Below are positions 10,641 through 22,542 of a stretch of DNA of 64,000 nt, piece by piece; the stretch's first letter is position 1; every line of letters begins with the position of its first letter. A model generated the notes under the pieces. It did not search any database. It had not been told where the DNA came from and worked only from the letters and a program-made list of their open reading frames with translations. The translations under genes and the position numbers were made by a program. Origin of the DNA: Hygrophila difformis (Eukaryota; Streptophyta; Magnoliopsida; Lamiales; Acanthaceae); NCBI GenBank assembly GCA_030278955.1, contig JAOANR010000009.1:42947800-43011799 (forward strand), written 5' to 3'.

Positions 10641-13600
10641 TTGTCAGATAGTAATCTAACATATTATGGTAAAGAAAACATCATGGAGTTTAAAAAGGGT
10701 AAAAAGGAATATTTGTCGAAACCTTTATCTGTAGCCCTTGTGAGAAGAGAATCAGAAAAGCTGAAGAAGCAAGTTGAAGAAGAGGAAATGGAACATAAGG
10801 AAAAGAATGCAAGCAAGAAGAAAGCAGAAGCTTCAACAAATAAAGGAAAGACGAAGATAGCCATAGAGAACTGTCTACTGTTGGACATAACTTCAATTGA
10901 ACAAGCTATCAAAGAATCAGAATTTCCAGGTTACTGTTTCCTTGCACTTATTAGCCTAAATCTTTAAACTTAGGAACAGTAAAATCTTTGCCTGAAGATC
11001 CTGAAAATTTTCCTAGGATGCTCGAGAAGAATCAAGACGTGTTTCTTGAGGAATTCCCAGAAGGATTACCACCACTAAGAGGAATCGAGCATCAAATCGA
11101 GTTTATGCCAGGAGCATCAATTCCAAACAGACCTGCATATAGGATGAATCCTGCAAAGACTGCAGAAATTCAGCACCAAGTTCAAGCGTTGCTTGACAAA
11201 GGATGGATTCGAGAGAGCTTATCACTTTGCGCCATGCCTGTACTATTGGTTCCAAAGAATAATGGCGAATGGCGGATGTGTGTCGATTGCAGAGCTGATA
11301 ATGTGATTATTGTGAAGTATCGCCATCCATTTCCTCGCCTTGATGACATGTTGGATAAGTTGAGTGGAGCAACAATCTTTTCGAAGATCGATCGGAAAAG
11401 TGGTTATCATCAAATACGAATGCAACCAGGCGATGAATGGGAGGCTGCTTTCAAAACAAAGTTCGGGTTATATGAGTGGCTGGTGATGCCATTTAGACTT
11501 ACAAATGCACATGCTACATTCATGAGGCTTATGAATGAGACCTTTCGTTCCTTTATCAATCGATTCATTGTTGTTTACTTTGATGATATACTTATATATA
11601 GCCTCAATGAAACTGATCATTTATCTCATGTGCAACAGGTCTTAGACAAGCTGAGGGAAGTCAAGCTCTATGCCAATTTCGAGTAGTGCACATTTCATGT
11701 GACAGAACTAATTTTCCTAGGATTTGTTGCGGAAAAGGATGGACTGAAAGTTGATCAATCGAAGATCAAAGCTATAACTGAATGGAAATCGCCAACTACA
11801 GTTTCAGAAGTGAGAAGTTCTCTAGGTTTGTGCGGATTTTTCAGAAGGTTTGTGCCAAGCTTTAGTATTATTGCTGCCCAACTTACATCTCTGCTGAAGA
11901 AGGATTTAATGTATAAATAGGGAACAGTCGAACAGAAAGCATTTGATGAGTTGAAGTACAAGCTGACTCATGCTCCAGTGTTAGCGTTACCTGATTTTGA
12001 GAAGGTGTTTGAGTTAGAATGTGATGCATCTGGAACTGGAATGGGAGCAGTATTAATGCAGGACAAGAGGCCGATTGCATATCATAATGAGACGTTTCAT
12101 GAAACTCAATTGAACTACTCCACTTATGATAAGGAGTTGTATGCAATTGTGAGAGCTTTAAAGGTATGGAAACATTACCTAAGAGGACGTGAGTTTATCA
12201 TCCATATTGATCACGAGAGATTAAAGCTTATTAAAGTCCATCGACAGTTGAGTAAAAGACATGGTGGATGGAGCGCCTTCCTTGATACTTTTCCATATGT
12301 GATCAAGTATAAGAAGGGAAAGGACAATATTGTTGCTGATGCATTGTCTAGAAGGATAGCTTTAGCGGCACTTGCTACTACACATTTGGTAGGATTTGAA
12401 CACATTCAAGCTCAGTATGTAAGTGATTTGGATTTCAATGAAATATTTGAGAAAACTGAGAAGCAGGCTTATAAGGAATACTTCCGACTTAATGGATATC
12501 TCTACTATGGAAATCAATTATGCATACCGAGGGGATCCATCCGAGAGCTTTTAGTTAAAGAAGCGCATGCAGGAGATATGATGGGACACTTTGGGAAGCA
12601 TGCTACAATGGGAATGTGAAAGAGAGGTTTTATTTGCCTGGGATGTCGAAATAGGTGATTGATCTGATTGTTAAGTTCCTTGTCTATTTGAAGGCAAAGT
12701 CACAAGTGAAACCCCACGGACTGTACCAAGCGCTACCGGCACCTGAAGGACCGTGGATTGACATCTCCATGGATTTCATTTTGGGCTTACCAAGGACCGC
12801 CCGTGCCAAAGATTCAATCTTTGTGGTTGTGGACAGATTCTCCAAAATGGCTCACTTCATTCCATGTTCCAAGACCAAGGATGCACATCATGGTGGCAAA
12901 ACTTTTCTTTAAGGAAGTGGCCAGATTGCATGGGAATTCCATGAACCATAATATCCGACAGAGATACTAAATTTATGAGCTACTTCTGGAAGTCCTTTTC
13001 GCATGAGTTGGGAACAAAACTGTTGTTTTCATATTCATATCATCCACAAACAGACGGACAGACTGAGGCCGTCAACAGAGATTTGGGAAATTTGCTAAGA
13101 ATCATAACATCATCCAAGTCCAAGAGTTGGGATGAAAGTTTGCCCTACATCAAATTCGCACACAACCAGCATGTGCAAAGTGCCATAGATATGTCCTCTT
13201 TTGAAATTGTATATGGATTTGATCCACTAATGCCACTGGATTTGCTGCCACTACCTCGCAATGAACATTTTAACATTAATGGCCGTGACAGGGCTAAAGC
13301 AATTAAGGATCTGCATAAGGATGTCTGTGAAGAGCCTACTCAAAGCAGCTGAACAATATGCCAAGTACTCCAATCGTGGTAGAAAAAGACTGTTACTAAA
13401 ACCAGGCGATTGGGTATGGGTGCACATGCGAAAGGAGAGGTTTTCGGACCTGCGGCATGGCAAATTATCCACTCAGGGATGTGGTCCATTTAAAGTTCTT
13501 AAAAAGATACTCCCTCCGTTTGGAAATAGTTGTAACATTTGCATAGTTGTTACTATTTACTGAGTAACTTTAATTCAAATTTTAACACAGGTATACAAGA

Positions 13601-14008
13601 TAAAACACAATCAAGTGAGATCTTGTTAGATTCGTCTAATCGTGTAGTTTTAGAATATCAAATTTTTATAATTTTTATTTTTACACAATTTGAGATATTA
13701 AGTGTTAAAAATGTGCATTGGATAATGTGAATCGCAGGAATGTTACAATTTTTAAAAAACGGAGGGAGTAAATGATAATGCATATATTGGACCTTCCTAC
13801 TGAACATTCCAACATCAGTGCTACCTTCAATGTTGCAGATCTGTCATTATTTGAAAGAGATGATGTGGACGAAGCAAGTCGGTTGATGGATCAACCTCTT
13901 CAAGGGGGGTGGGATGGCATGGTAGCCCAAGCCATGGTTCAGATACCCGAGGGCCCATGTTCAAGACAGCGAGCTAAAAGTTTACAGACCAAGTGGTCGG
14001 ACTGCTAG
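10641..14008 (+). pseudogene. Broken pol (RT, RNase H, integrase) of the CRM-like element
   Basis: RT occupies roughly 10988-11920, with the catalytic YFDD retained near 11576-11587 and MPFRLTNA in place of the usual MPFGLTNAP. In-frame stops occur at 11684-11686 and after 11920. RNase H ([27 protein letters not shown]) is at 11951-12350. The integrase core is recognisable at 12720-13350 ([37 protein letters not shown]), and its C-terminal part is split by the MITE at 13510-13768. The final segment 13772-14008 includes NVADLS and a G.CSRQRAKSLQ tail and crosses into the 3' LTR. Non-functional. Confidence 0.85.
13510..13768 (+). mobile_element. Stowaway-type MITE (family 1) inside integrase
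   Basis: A 259-bp element with TA duplications (13508-13509 and 13769-13770) and near-perfect termini CTCCCTCCG / CGGAGGGAG. The integrase tail FKVLKK lies immediately left and its continuation immediately right, dating this insertion after the retroelement. Its intact ends make it the best-preserved copy of the family here. Confidence 0.92.
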
Positions 14009-14804
14009 GACTTATGCTGAAGAATGGGAGCTGACTAATCCAACCTTCGGAGGAAGAACAATAATCACATGGAAGCTACTGGAGGAAGAAGGCTATGCTG
14101 AAAACACTTAGCGGATTTTACATCGCGTAGGAACAAAGCGTGGGAATATTGTAGAGAAACACTCAATAGAATTTTGAAGACCAAGTCAAGCGATGTCCGC
14201 CCGCGATATTCTGAACAAAGCGTTTTCTACTACAGTCATAGGCTGGCTGCGCAAAAGAACATCGCGTGAGTCCTTAAGCAAGACTATTTCCGCGGCACTG
14301 TCATTTTTACGTGATGTCCAATCTGAAGACAAAGCGTGATGAAGGAAGCGTAGGTGATGAAGCGTGCAGACAGTATCTTGTTTCCATATCTTTTATTTGT
14401 TAGTTATTTGTTTCCTTTTATTATATTTAGTATATTTAGTTTCCTTATCTTGTGGGATTTATTCCCTTAGCTGATAGGTTTACTTGGGGCCTATATATAG
14501 GTCCTCATTACTCTTTTAAACACTTTTGATTATTTGATGAATGTAATTTCTCTTTTCAAAAGTTGATTATTCCGAGTGCTATCAAAACTTTGTGTGTTTC
14601 AATTGGCAAACTCACCTTACAATGTTTGAAACTGGATTGCTCGACTTCATTCAAGAAGGATCATTGGAAGAGGGGTGCGCTTATTCCCTAGAGGTTTAAC
14701 TCCATCCCAATTCTCTTGATCGAATTGGTAGGTTTCATCGTATCTTTTATTTCATTTTCCACATTCTTTAAAGTCCTATCGTGTCTGGAATCCGATCCAT
14801 GGTA
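13915..14804 (+). repeat. 3' LTR of the CRM-like element
   Basis: 890 bp and collinear with 6388-7336, but missing the six or so terminal bases seen in the 5' copy and carrying a deletion near 14110. Its first 94 bp are also the end of the integrase frame. Confidence 0.82.
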
Positions 14805-14809
14805 TTTCG

Positions 14810-17226
14810 GGCTTTCAATCTTTTTATGCTCCTGGCGCGGATGGATTCACCGCCTTTTTCTACAAACAATATTGGGATTTCATTGACATTTCAGTTTAAG
14901 AGTTTATTAGGCATGCTTCTGACCAAAATGATTTCGCCTGAAGTTGCTATGGCGTTTATTTTCCTTATCCATAAAGTCATGCCACCCATTTGCTTCAAGG
15001 ACTTCCGGCATATCATTCTCTACAACGTATTAAATAATACTCTTACTAAGTCCCGGTTAACCACATTGGACCCATCCTTTGGAATGGGCATGCACTTGAG
15101 GAATATAAGCCGAGGAAGGGTTTGTAGCATGGAGATCCTCTTTCATCACCGTATCTTTTCCTCCTTTTTATGGAAAAGCATTCTTTATTGATTCAACATT
15201 TGGTTTGTCAAGGTCGGTGGATGCCCATCGGCTTGTCTCGGATCGTTCTGGGTTGTCTCACCTTCTTGCACAGTCGCTGGACTTATTTACTTTAAAATCG
15301 AGGTTGAAGATGAATTTTCTCATGTCCATGGCCTTCATTCCCAATCACATTTCAGTTAAGGATAGATCTTGGATTTCCTCTTCTCTTCATATCCCTGTTG
15401 TAGATGCTTTGGGTATTTTTACTTGGAATTTTCCATGTTGATGGAACAAAAAAAGAATCAGGACTTTGCTGTTTATCCTTGACAAAATTTTCTATGCATA
15501 AATATTATATGCAACTTAATTGAATACTGAAATCAATATGCGATGCTACTGATAAAAAAAAAATTCAAAGATTCCTTCGGAAACTTTGGAATGGTAAGGA
15601 TTTAAATCTTGTTAAATAGGATGTGGTGAGATCCCCGTGAGAGTGCGGTGGTCTTAGCTTGCGTCTTTCTAGAATATTGAACATAGCTCTCTTGGGAAAA
15701 CTGATTTGGGGGCTGTTTCACTCTCCTTGGGTGCAGATGATCAAAGATCATTTCCCAACTGCCAACTTTCCCTTTCTAGTTATTCGTAATCGCCACTCTA
15801 ACCTGCTTAAGATCATCCATAAGGTCTCCTTACCCGCAGGATGGATTCTCTGTCACCATCAGGCGATGTGATTTTTCCCTAAGGTTCTACAAGAAGTGGA
15901 AGGGCAAGCAACTCGACCCCTCTCTTTCTTTTGTTGCAACATTGATCTTAAAGATGGCATCCGCCATTTCTTGCATGTGATATTTGTTCACTATCTATGA
16001 TCTTAAAAGGGCAATCAATATGCTGTCGCAATCCATGGTGCCGACTGATATTCTTCATGATCTTGGTTCCTCTCCCCTACTGGCCTTACATGATGATTTG
16101 GAATATTTAGTTGAAGGTTAACTCAGGTATCTATACAATAAAAGCATTATATAATCATGTTATGCAATTAAGGTTGCCGCCAAGGGATGGAAGTTGATTT
16201 GGCATGTGGGATTCCTGAAAAGTACATTGGTCACAATTTCCTGACGGTTTATGAAGTGAGATTCCAGCGGAACTTGGAGCCGACTCCTCTTTGTTCCATA
16301 TATGGGTGTGGGATTGGAACTTGGAGCCACTGTATGTTCTATAGTGCCTGGACTTAAATTCTTTGGGGCTCTTTCAATAATTTTGTTCTAGGCAATTGTG
16401 AAGTTGTGACAAGATTTTTAAAGATGGCATCCGCCATTTCTTGCATGTGATGTTTGTTCACTATGTGGTACCATTTTGGTAGCAGCTTTATGGGTGATCT
16501 GGTTTGAACGTAAGATAGAGTATTTAGAGGAAAAAATAAGCTTAGTTGGCGGCTTAAAAGAGAAATTCGCCTCTTCTTTGATGAATTGGATTGCGACATC
16601 ACCTCCCTTACTCATCCCCCATCCAGCTTTGCGGCTGGTGTGTTGGAACATGTTGGGTTCCCAGGGAATGATTCTTCATGTTGATGGCAGCTTGGTCGGG
16701 AACCTGGACAATCGAGTTTTGGATTTGTGTTTTGTGATGATGATGGGCACTGGATTGGTGGTGGATGTGGCTTTCTTGGGAAGGTCTCTAAACTTTTGTT
16801 GAACTTGCGGCACTGGTTTATGGACATGAGTTTGTGGCTCGATTAGGTATTCATGATGTTTGTCGTTATTCTACTCCAAGGTAGTGATTGGATTACGGGA
16901 TAGCTGGACCAGTTTCACCCGCTTGCTACCCTGCTCCATCAGGTCAGATATTTTCGAAGTTCTTTTGATACTTGTAGCATCAATCATGTGTTTCGGGAGA
17001 GGAATAAGATGGCCGATGGGTTGGTAAAGCATGGAGCTTCCCTGGATGATTTTTATACTACCTGGGCTTTCTCTCCGGATCTTGTTTGTAAGGATTGGCG
17101 GTGGATACATCCGGCACATGGTTTCATAGGATTTGATTTTTGTTAGATATTTTTTCTTGTGCTGGAATATTTTCTCTTTTGCTATTTCTCCATTTTTTTC
17201 TCAGGCATTACGCTTCGAAAAAAAAA
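14810..17226 (+). pseudogene. LINE reverse transcriptase and RNase H (right half)
   Basis: Continues the LINE from 6387. The start of RT is clear (APGADGFTAFFYKQYWDF, 14827-14880). GDPLS.YLFLLFME follows near 15133-15175, GRWMPI.LSR near 15213, and the C-terminal ALLGKLIWGLFHSPW block near 15680-15725. A WVIWFER motif (about 16495) precedes an RNase H domain with HVDGS (about 16675) and the terminal ERNKMADGLVKHGAS (about 17003-17045). A short A-run after 17216 is the likely poly(A) end. Many stops and frameshifts, and a 47-bp internal duplication (15948, 16419), mark it as dead. Confidence 0.82.
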
Positions 17227-17564
17227 CAGGGAGTTAAAACGTTATTCATTATCAAAATCCATCGCACTTTTCACCACAAAAAAATCCATCGCACTATCTT
17301 CTTAAAAATTATCACTAAAGGCTATGATTAGCTTCAAAGGGGAGGAAGTGGTGTTGAATGAGGGGAAAAAAAACCCACATCGTCCCATAATTTTAAAAAA
17401 TTTCCAAAACAGTCCCACAAATATCGAATTAGACGAATCCATCTCATAACTACTCTAATCATAGCCGAACCCGTCCATGAACCCGGTTTTTTCGCTAATC
17501 ATCGCCGAACCCATCCCTTAACTATCTTAATCATCGTCGAACCCATCCTACCATTAGGGAAGTT

Positions 17565-18160
17565 TGTTGGAAATAAATGGCTTTTTAAAGGTTTGAATGG
17601 GAGTTAATCCCACATTAGTTAGAGAAGATAAAATTCTCCTTGAGGCATCACGGACCTGATCAACCCGGTTTTGCTTCTTAGGGCTTTAATTATAATTTTT
17701 ATTTATTTCTTCTCTTTCGAATTTGAATGGAAGCAGCAGCATTCAAACGGAAAGTTGCAACCTTTGGCAGAGAGTTTCGAATTCAAACAGAAAGGTGTGA
17801 ATTCAAATAAAGGGATGCGTATTCAAACGAATAGATGCGTATTCAAACGAATGGCTGCTTATTCAAACGAATGGCTGCGTATTCAAACGAATGGTTGTGT
17901 CGTTTCATTGAAACAACATAACTCTTAGCCATCTATAAATATGCATGCTAGGCTTCATTCCAATCAAATTCGAAAAATCCTCCAACATACAAGCATTCTA
18001 AAATAGTGTTCCAGTTCGCCTCCGCCGAGTCTGTTGTACCCTGGGAAACAGTTGCACCGATACGCGGGCAATACTATTTTAAGGAAATCGTTGAATAACG
18101 ATCCTCGGACTCATCCAAACCCTTGCGCACTTTCGAAGTTATAACCCTATTTTCGTAACA
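17565..18160 (+). repeat. 5' LTR of the copia element
   Basis: 596 bp; a TATA-like CTATAAATATGC lies near 17931. It contains six head-to-tail 20-bp units at 17781-17900. About a dozen differences separate it from 21948-22542. Confidence 0.9.
17781..17900 (+). repeat. 20-bp tandem repeat, six units, in the 5' LTR
   Basis: Units start ATTCAAA and mostly read ATTCAAACGAATGGCTGCGT. The array lies upstream of the TATA-like box, where LTR enhancers usually sit, so a regulatory role is plausible but unproven. Confidence 0.88.
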
Positions 18161-18194
18161 ATCTTAAAACAGTATTCTACTTCGAACTTGCGCT

Positions 18195-18880
18195 ATGGCT
18201 TCATCCTCCACCGACGCTGCAAATGCTGCCAACGACCAGGGGCCACGAACGACCAATGTTGCTGCTCAAACTTTCCCAACCAGCCATGTCGACAAGCCCG
18301 AAAAGTTCAATGGAGCGGCGGCAACTTTCAAATGATGGCAACAAAAGATGTTGTTCTACTTAACCATGCTCAACCTGGCGAGATGCTTAAAGGAGGAAGC
18401 TCCGAAAATCCAGAAGGTAACACTGATTCTCAAACCCTACATGTTGTTGAGGCTTGGAACCACCGTGATTTTCTTTGTCGGAATTATATTTTGAATTGTG
18501 TACACGATTCATTATATAATGTCTACTGTGAGTATAAAACCGCAAAAGAATTATGGGAATCACTCGATCGAAAATGTAAATCAGAGGATGCCGGCTCAAA
18601 GAAATTTGTGGTCGGACGTTTCCTCGATTATAAAATGATCCACTCACAGACAGTGATAAGCCAAGTGCAAGAGATACAAATCATAATTCACGAAATCCTT
18701 GCTGAGGGCATGGCGATAGGCGAAGTTGCCACCGGCTTGGAAGGATTTCAAAAACTATCTCAAGCACAAACGAAAGTATATGTCTTTGGAAGATATGATT
18801 GTTAGACTTCGCATTGAAGATGACAACAGAAAATCCAAACCAATCGTGACAAATGCTGAGGCGAAGATCAATACAATTGA
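18195..18880 (+). pseudogene. Copia Gag fragment
   Basis: Starts at ATG 18195 (MASSSTDAANAAND), with KPEKFNG near 18295, a TGA at about 18333 and frameshifts. The capsid-type domain follows (FLCRNYILN, AKELWESLDRK, KKFVVGRFLDYKM, SQVQEIQ), ending in PPAWKDFKNYLKHKRKYMSLE near 18728-18790 in another frame. The zinc knuckle and protease are missing. Confidence 0.78.
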
Positions 18881-18932
18881 ACAAGGTATTTTTGGCTCAA
18901 ATGGGTGCGACCTTTGGCAGAGTTCAAACGAC

Positions 18933-19075
18933 GTGTTGGTTCGGTGAAGAAGCACCCATTCATTCGAATGTTTCAATTCGAATGAAACGATGTGTTGGTT
19001 CGGTAAAGAAGCACCCATTCGTTCGAATATTTCAATTCGAATGAAACGATGTGCCGGTTCGGTAAGAAGCACCCA
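18933..19075 (+). repeat. 59-bp tandem repeat inside the copia element
   Basis: About 2.4 units with a 59-bp period (GTGTTGGTTCGG at 18933 and 18992, diverged at 19051), each holding TTCAATTCGAATGAAACGA. It replaces the region where zinc knuckle, protease and early integrase should be, so it probably arose with that deletion. Confidence 0.8.
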
Positions 19076-19079
19076 GCAT

Positions 19080-20226
19080 TCGAACTCTTCCATACCGACG
19101 TTTGTGATTTGAAAAATGTTCAAACACGAAAGGGTAATAAATATTTTATTACTTTCATTGACGATAGCACAAAATATTGTTATGTACTTTGCTAAAGAGC
19201 ATAGATGAAGAGCTTGAAAAATATATTCTTTACAAAAATGAAGTTGAAAATGAACTCGGTAAAAGAATAAAAAGATTATGAAGTGATAGAGGTGGCGAAT
19301 AGATAGTATCAATTGGTAACTTTTGTGCACTGCATGGAATCATTCATGAAGTGACTGCACCTTATTCACCTCAATCCAATGGAGTAGCCGAACGGAAAAA
19401 TAGAACATTAAAAGAAAGATGAATGCAATGTTACTAAGTTCGGGACTACCTCCCAATGTGTGAGGAGAAGCTATCTTGAGGGGAAACTATTTATTAAATA
19501 GAATTCCTCGAAAAGCCGAAGACAAAACCCCGTATGAATTATGGAAAAGAAAGAGATGATACTATAAATACTTAAAAGTGTGGGGGTGTCTCGCAAAGGT
19601 AGCAGTGCCTGCACCGAAAACCGTAAACATTGGTCCTAAAACGGTGGACTGTATTTTCATTGGTTATGCACATAATAGTAGTGCATATCGTTTTCTTGTG
19701 TATGATTCAAAAATATCGGATATACACAAGAATTCTGTCATGGAATCAAGGAATGCATCATTCTTCGAAACGACATTTCCGTGTAAGTCTAGTAGTGAAC
19801 GTGATTCTTCATTGAAACGACCAAGCGAAGAATCTCAAGACGAGACTACAGAACTAAGACGAAGCAAGAGAGCTAGAATCGAAAAATCCTTCGGTGAGGA
19901 TTTTGGTCGAAAAGGAACCACTCACGTACGCTAAGGCAATGAGTTCACTGGATGGGCCTCTCTGGAAAGAAGCCATCAACAGTGAACTCGATTCTATCTT
20001 ACAAAATCATACGTAGGAATTAGTGGATCTCCCTCCGGGGAACAAGTGTTTAGGATCCAAATGGGTCTTCAAACGGAAAATAAAACTGGATGGAACAATT
20101 GATAAATACAAAGTAAGACTCGTGATTAAAGGATATAATCAGAGAAAAGTTGTTGATTATTTTGACACATATTCACCGGTTTCACGGATAAATTCCATAA
20201 GGATGATACTTGCTATTGCAGCTTAA
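19080..20226 (+). pseudogene. Copia integrase and start of RT, broken
   Basis: Integrase is recognisable from TDVCDLKN..KGNKYFITFIDDSTKYCYV (19092-19190) and [23 protein letters not shown] (about 19338-19410), with many stops. The chromodomain-less C-terminal part (VWGCLAKVAVP, GPKTVDCIFIGYAHNS) is at 19578-19800. Early RT (NKCLGSKWVFKRKIKLDG) is at 20040-20226. Stops at about 20017 and 20224 break the frame. Confidence 0.8.
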
Positions 20227-20246
20227 GGAATTTAGAAGTACATCAA

Positions 20247-21419
20247 ATGGATGTAAAAACAGCTTTCCTAAATGGTGATTTAGATGAAGAAATCTATATG
20301 GAACAACCCGAGGGATTCCAATCACCATCAAACGGAAAGAAATTTTGTAAACTAGTAAAACCATTATACGGCTTGAAACAAACTACTAGTGGTTTTAAAA
20401 TTAACGAATGCGATAAGTGTATTTACGTTAAAGAACTGGGAGATGACTATGTCATCCTATGTTTATATGTAGACGACATAATCATTATTGGCAACAGTGA
20501 AAAATTGATTAAGTCTACAAAGAACATGTTAAATTCTAAATTTGACATGAAAGATTTGGGCATTGCTGATGTTATCTTAGGAATTAAGATCATAAGAACA
20601 CCTGATGGTCTAGTATTGAGTCAAGCTCATTATATAGACAAAATACTTGATAAATTCAGCAATAATGACAAAGGCATCGCCAGAACGCCATTAGATGATA
20701 GTGTTCATCTGTCCAAAAACCGTGGAGAAGGTATTTCTCAGTTAGAATACTCACGGATTATTGGAAGCCTAATGTATCTAATGAGCTGTACGAGACCAGA
20801 TATCGCTTACGCTGTAAGTAAATTAAGTTCATATACAAGTAATCCAAGTCGCGAGCATTGGACAACGATAATTAGATTTCTTAGGTATCTAAGGCATACT
20901 CGGAACTTTGGTCTACATTATACGGGATATCCGTCCGTGTTAGAAGGATACACGGATGCAAACTGGATATCCGATACGAAAGACACAAAGAGTACAAGTG
21001 GCTATATTTTCATGTTAGTCGGAGGCGCTGTGTCTTGGAAATCCTCAAGGCAAACTGTTATAGCCAGGTCTACCATGGAATCCGAATTCTTTGCGTTAGA
21101 CAAATGTGCCGAAGAGGCCGAATGGCTAAGAAAATTTTTAGAGAATATTCCAAAATGGGAAAAACCTGTGCCACCTATCAGCATACATTGTGATAGTCAA
21201 TCCGCGATAGGAAGAGCACAGAGTACTATGTACAATGGTAAGTCGAGGCACATTCGTCGTCGACATAATACCATTAGACAATTGCTTTCAACCGGAATTA
21301 TCTCAATTGATTATGTGAAGTCAAAAGATAATCTAGCGGATCCATTAACCAAAGGTTTAAATAGAGAATCGGTTGAAAAGTTGACAAAAGGAATGAGTGT
21401 AAAGCCTTGGATTAATTAG
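20247..21419 (+). pseudogene. Copia RT and RNase H, long open remnant
   Basis: 390 codons are open from [10 protein letters not shown] to the end of RNase H. The catalytic YVDD is retained near 20466-20477. RNase H carries [16 protein letters not shown] and HCDSQSAI, and ends [12 protein letters not shown]. Compared with the usual copia RT, roughly 14 residues are missing between YGLKQ and [10 protein letters not shown] (near 20375), which removes part of the palm/fingers connection. The ATG at 20247 is internal to the ancestral polyprotein, not a genuine start. Confidence 0.88.
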
Positions 21420-21947
21420 TTCACGAAGGAAAACCCAATCTAGTTGACTAGAGATCCTAAGATCTAGGTTCAAAGGGACAACCTAACCGTGAGACTAAAC
21501 AGAGTCACTATGGGGGGCAATCCCTCTACTCATTCCTGTCGCGAAACAGTGACATGACGATCAAGGATAGCAAATAATGCTTTAATGATATTTAAGTGAG
21601 TAAGTGTAATACTCCGAAACTTAAATAATCACCTATGTGAGAGTGAAGTGGGGCCGCTTCAAAGGAGAACCGGAAGGCTTAGTTCTCCTAAACTCTTGCA
21701 GAACCAGGCATGTCCACGGCCAAAATGAACAAAACAATGAGAACGGAAATAATAAAGAAATGGTCTATGCGTTTTATTTGTGGGAATCTTACACAAACGG
21801 CAGGACAGTTCAAAGACATCGTGTCTACTGGACAACCAGTAAGGCGAAACAATTAAAACAAGGATAAAGTTCAAAGGGACACCTACTTTATCTATGCAGA
21901 GATCATGTAACGAATGCTTAAGACTATATCCCATTCATGTGGGGGAT
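21420..21947 (+). other. 3' untranslated region of the copia element
   Basis: About 530 bp between pol and the 3' LTR. The small frames have no domain. CATGTGGGGGA at its end is the polypurine tract that would prime plus-strand synthesis. Confidence 0.7.
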
Positions 21948-22542
21948 TGTTGGAAATAAATGGCTTCTTAAAGGTGTGAATGGGAGTTAATCCCACATTA
22001 GTTAGAGAAGATAAAATTCTCCTTGAGGCATCACGGACCTGATCAACCCGGTTTTGCTTCTTGGGCTTTAATTATAATTTTTATTTATTTCTTCTCTTTC
22101 GAATTTGAATGGAAGCAGCAGCATTCAAACGGAAAGTTGCAACCTTTGGCAGAGAGTTTCGAATTCAAACAGAAATGTGCGAATTCAAATGAAGGGATGC
22201 GTATTCAAACGAATAGATGCGTATTCAAACGAATGGCTGCTTATTCAAACGAATGGCTGCGTATTCAAACGAATGGTTGTGTCGTTTCATTGAAACAACA
22301 CAACTCTTAGCCATCTATAAATATGCATGCTAGGCTTCATTCCAATCAAATTCGAAACATCCTCCAACACACAAGCATTCTAAAATAGTGTTCCAGTTCG
22401 CCTCCGCCGAGTCTGTTGTATCCTGGGAAACAGTTGCACCGATACGCGGGCAATACTGTTTTAAGGAAATCGTTGAATAACGATCCTCGGACTCATCCAA
22501 ACCCTTGCGCACTTTCGAAGTTATAACCCTATTTTCGTAACA
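21948..22542 (+). repeat. 3' LTR of the copia element
   Basis: 595 bp, with the same six 20-bp units at 22163-22282. It differs from the 5' LTR by one indel and about a dozen substitutions (roughly 2 percent by eye). Confidence 0.9.

Larger units (their letters stand above)
6388..14804 (+). mobile_element. CRM-like Ty3 chromovirus, degenerate
   Basis: An 8.4-kb element with diverged LTRs (6388-7336 and 13915-14804) and TTTCG target duplications at 6383-6387 and 14805-14809. An initiator-Met-type primer-binding site (GGTATCAGAGC) lies at about 7345-7355, and a polypurine tract AAGGGGGGTGGGA just before 13915. The order is gag, zinc knuckle, protease, RT, RNase H, integrase, with multiple stops and frameshifts. 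The RT wording (GIEHQIEF.PGA..PNRPAYRMNP) and an integrase tail that reads into the 3' LTR point to the CRM branch. I am confident of Ty3 chromovirus and moderately so of CRM. Confidence 0.88.
17565..22542 (+). mobile_element. Ty1/copia retrotransposon, degenerate
   Basis: A 4,978-bp element with LTRs 17565-18160 and 21948-22542 (TGTTGG..TAACA) and perfect AAGTT target duplications at 17560-17564 and 22543-22547. The domain order gag, integrase, RT, RNase H defines Ty1/copia. The canonical initiator-Met primer site is not seen after the 5' LTR (ATCTTAAAACAG instead). CATGTGGGGGA is the polypurine tract. Much of the gag-to-integrase region is deleted or scrambled. Lineage within copia not assigned. 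Confidence 0.9.

Noticed and set aside
17781..17900. CRISPR-like array
   Set aside because: Direct 20-bp tandem units without spacers, inside an LTR of a plant element.
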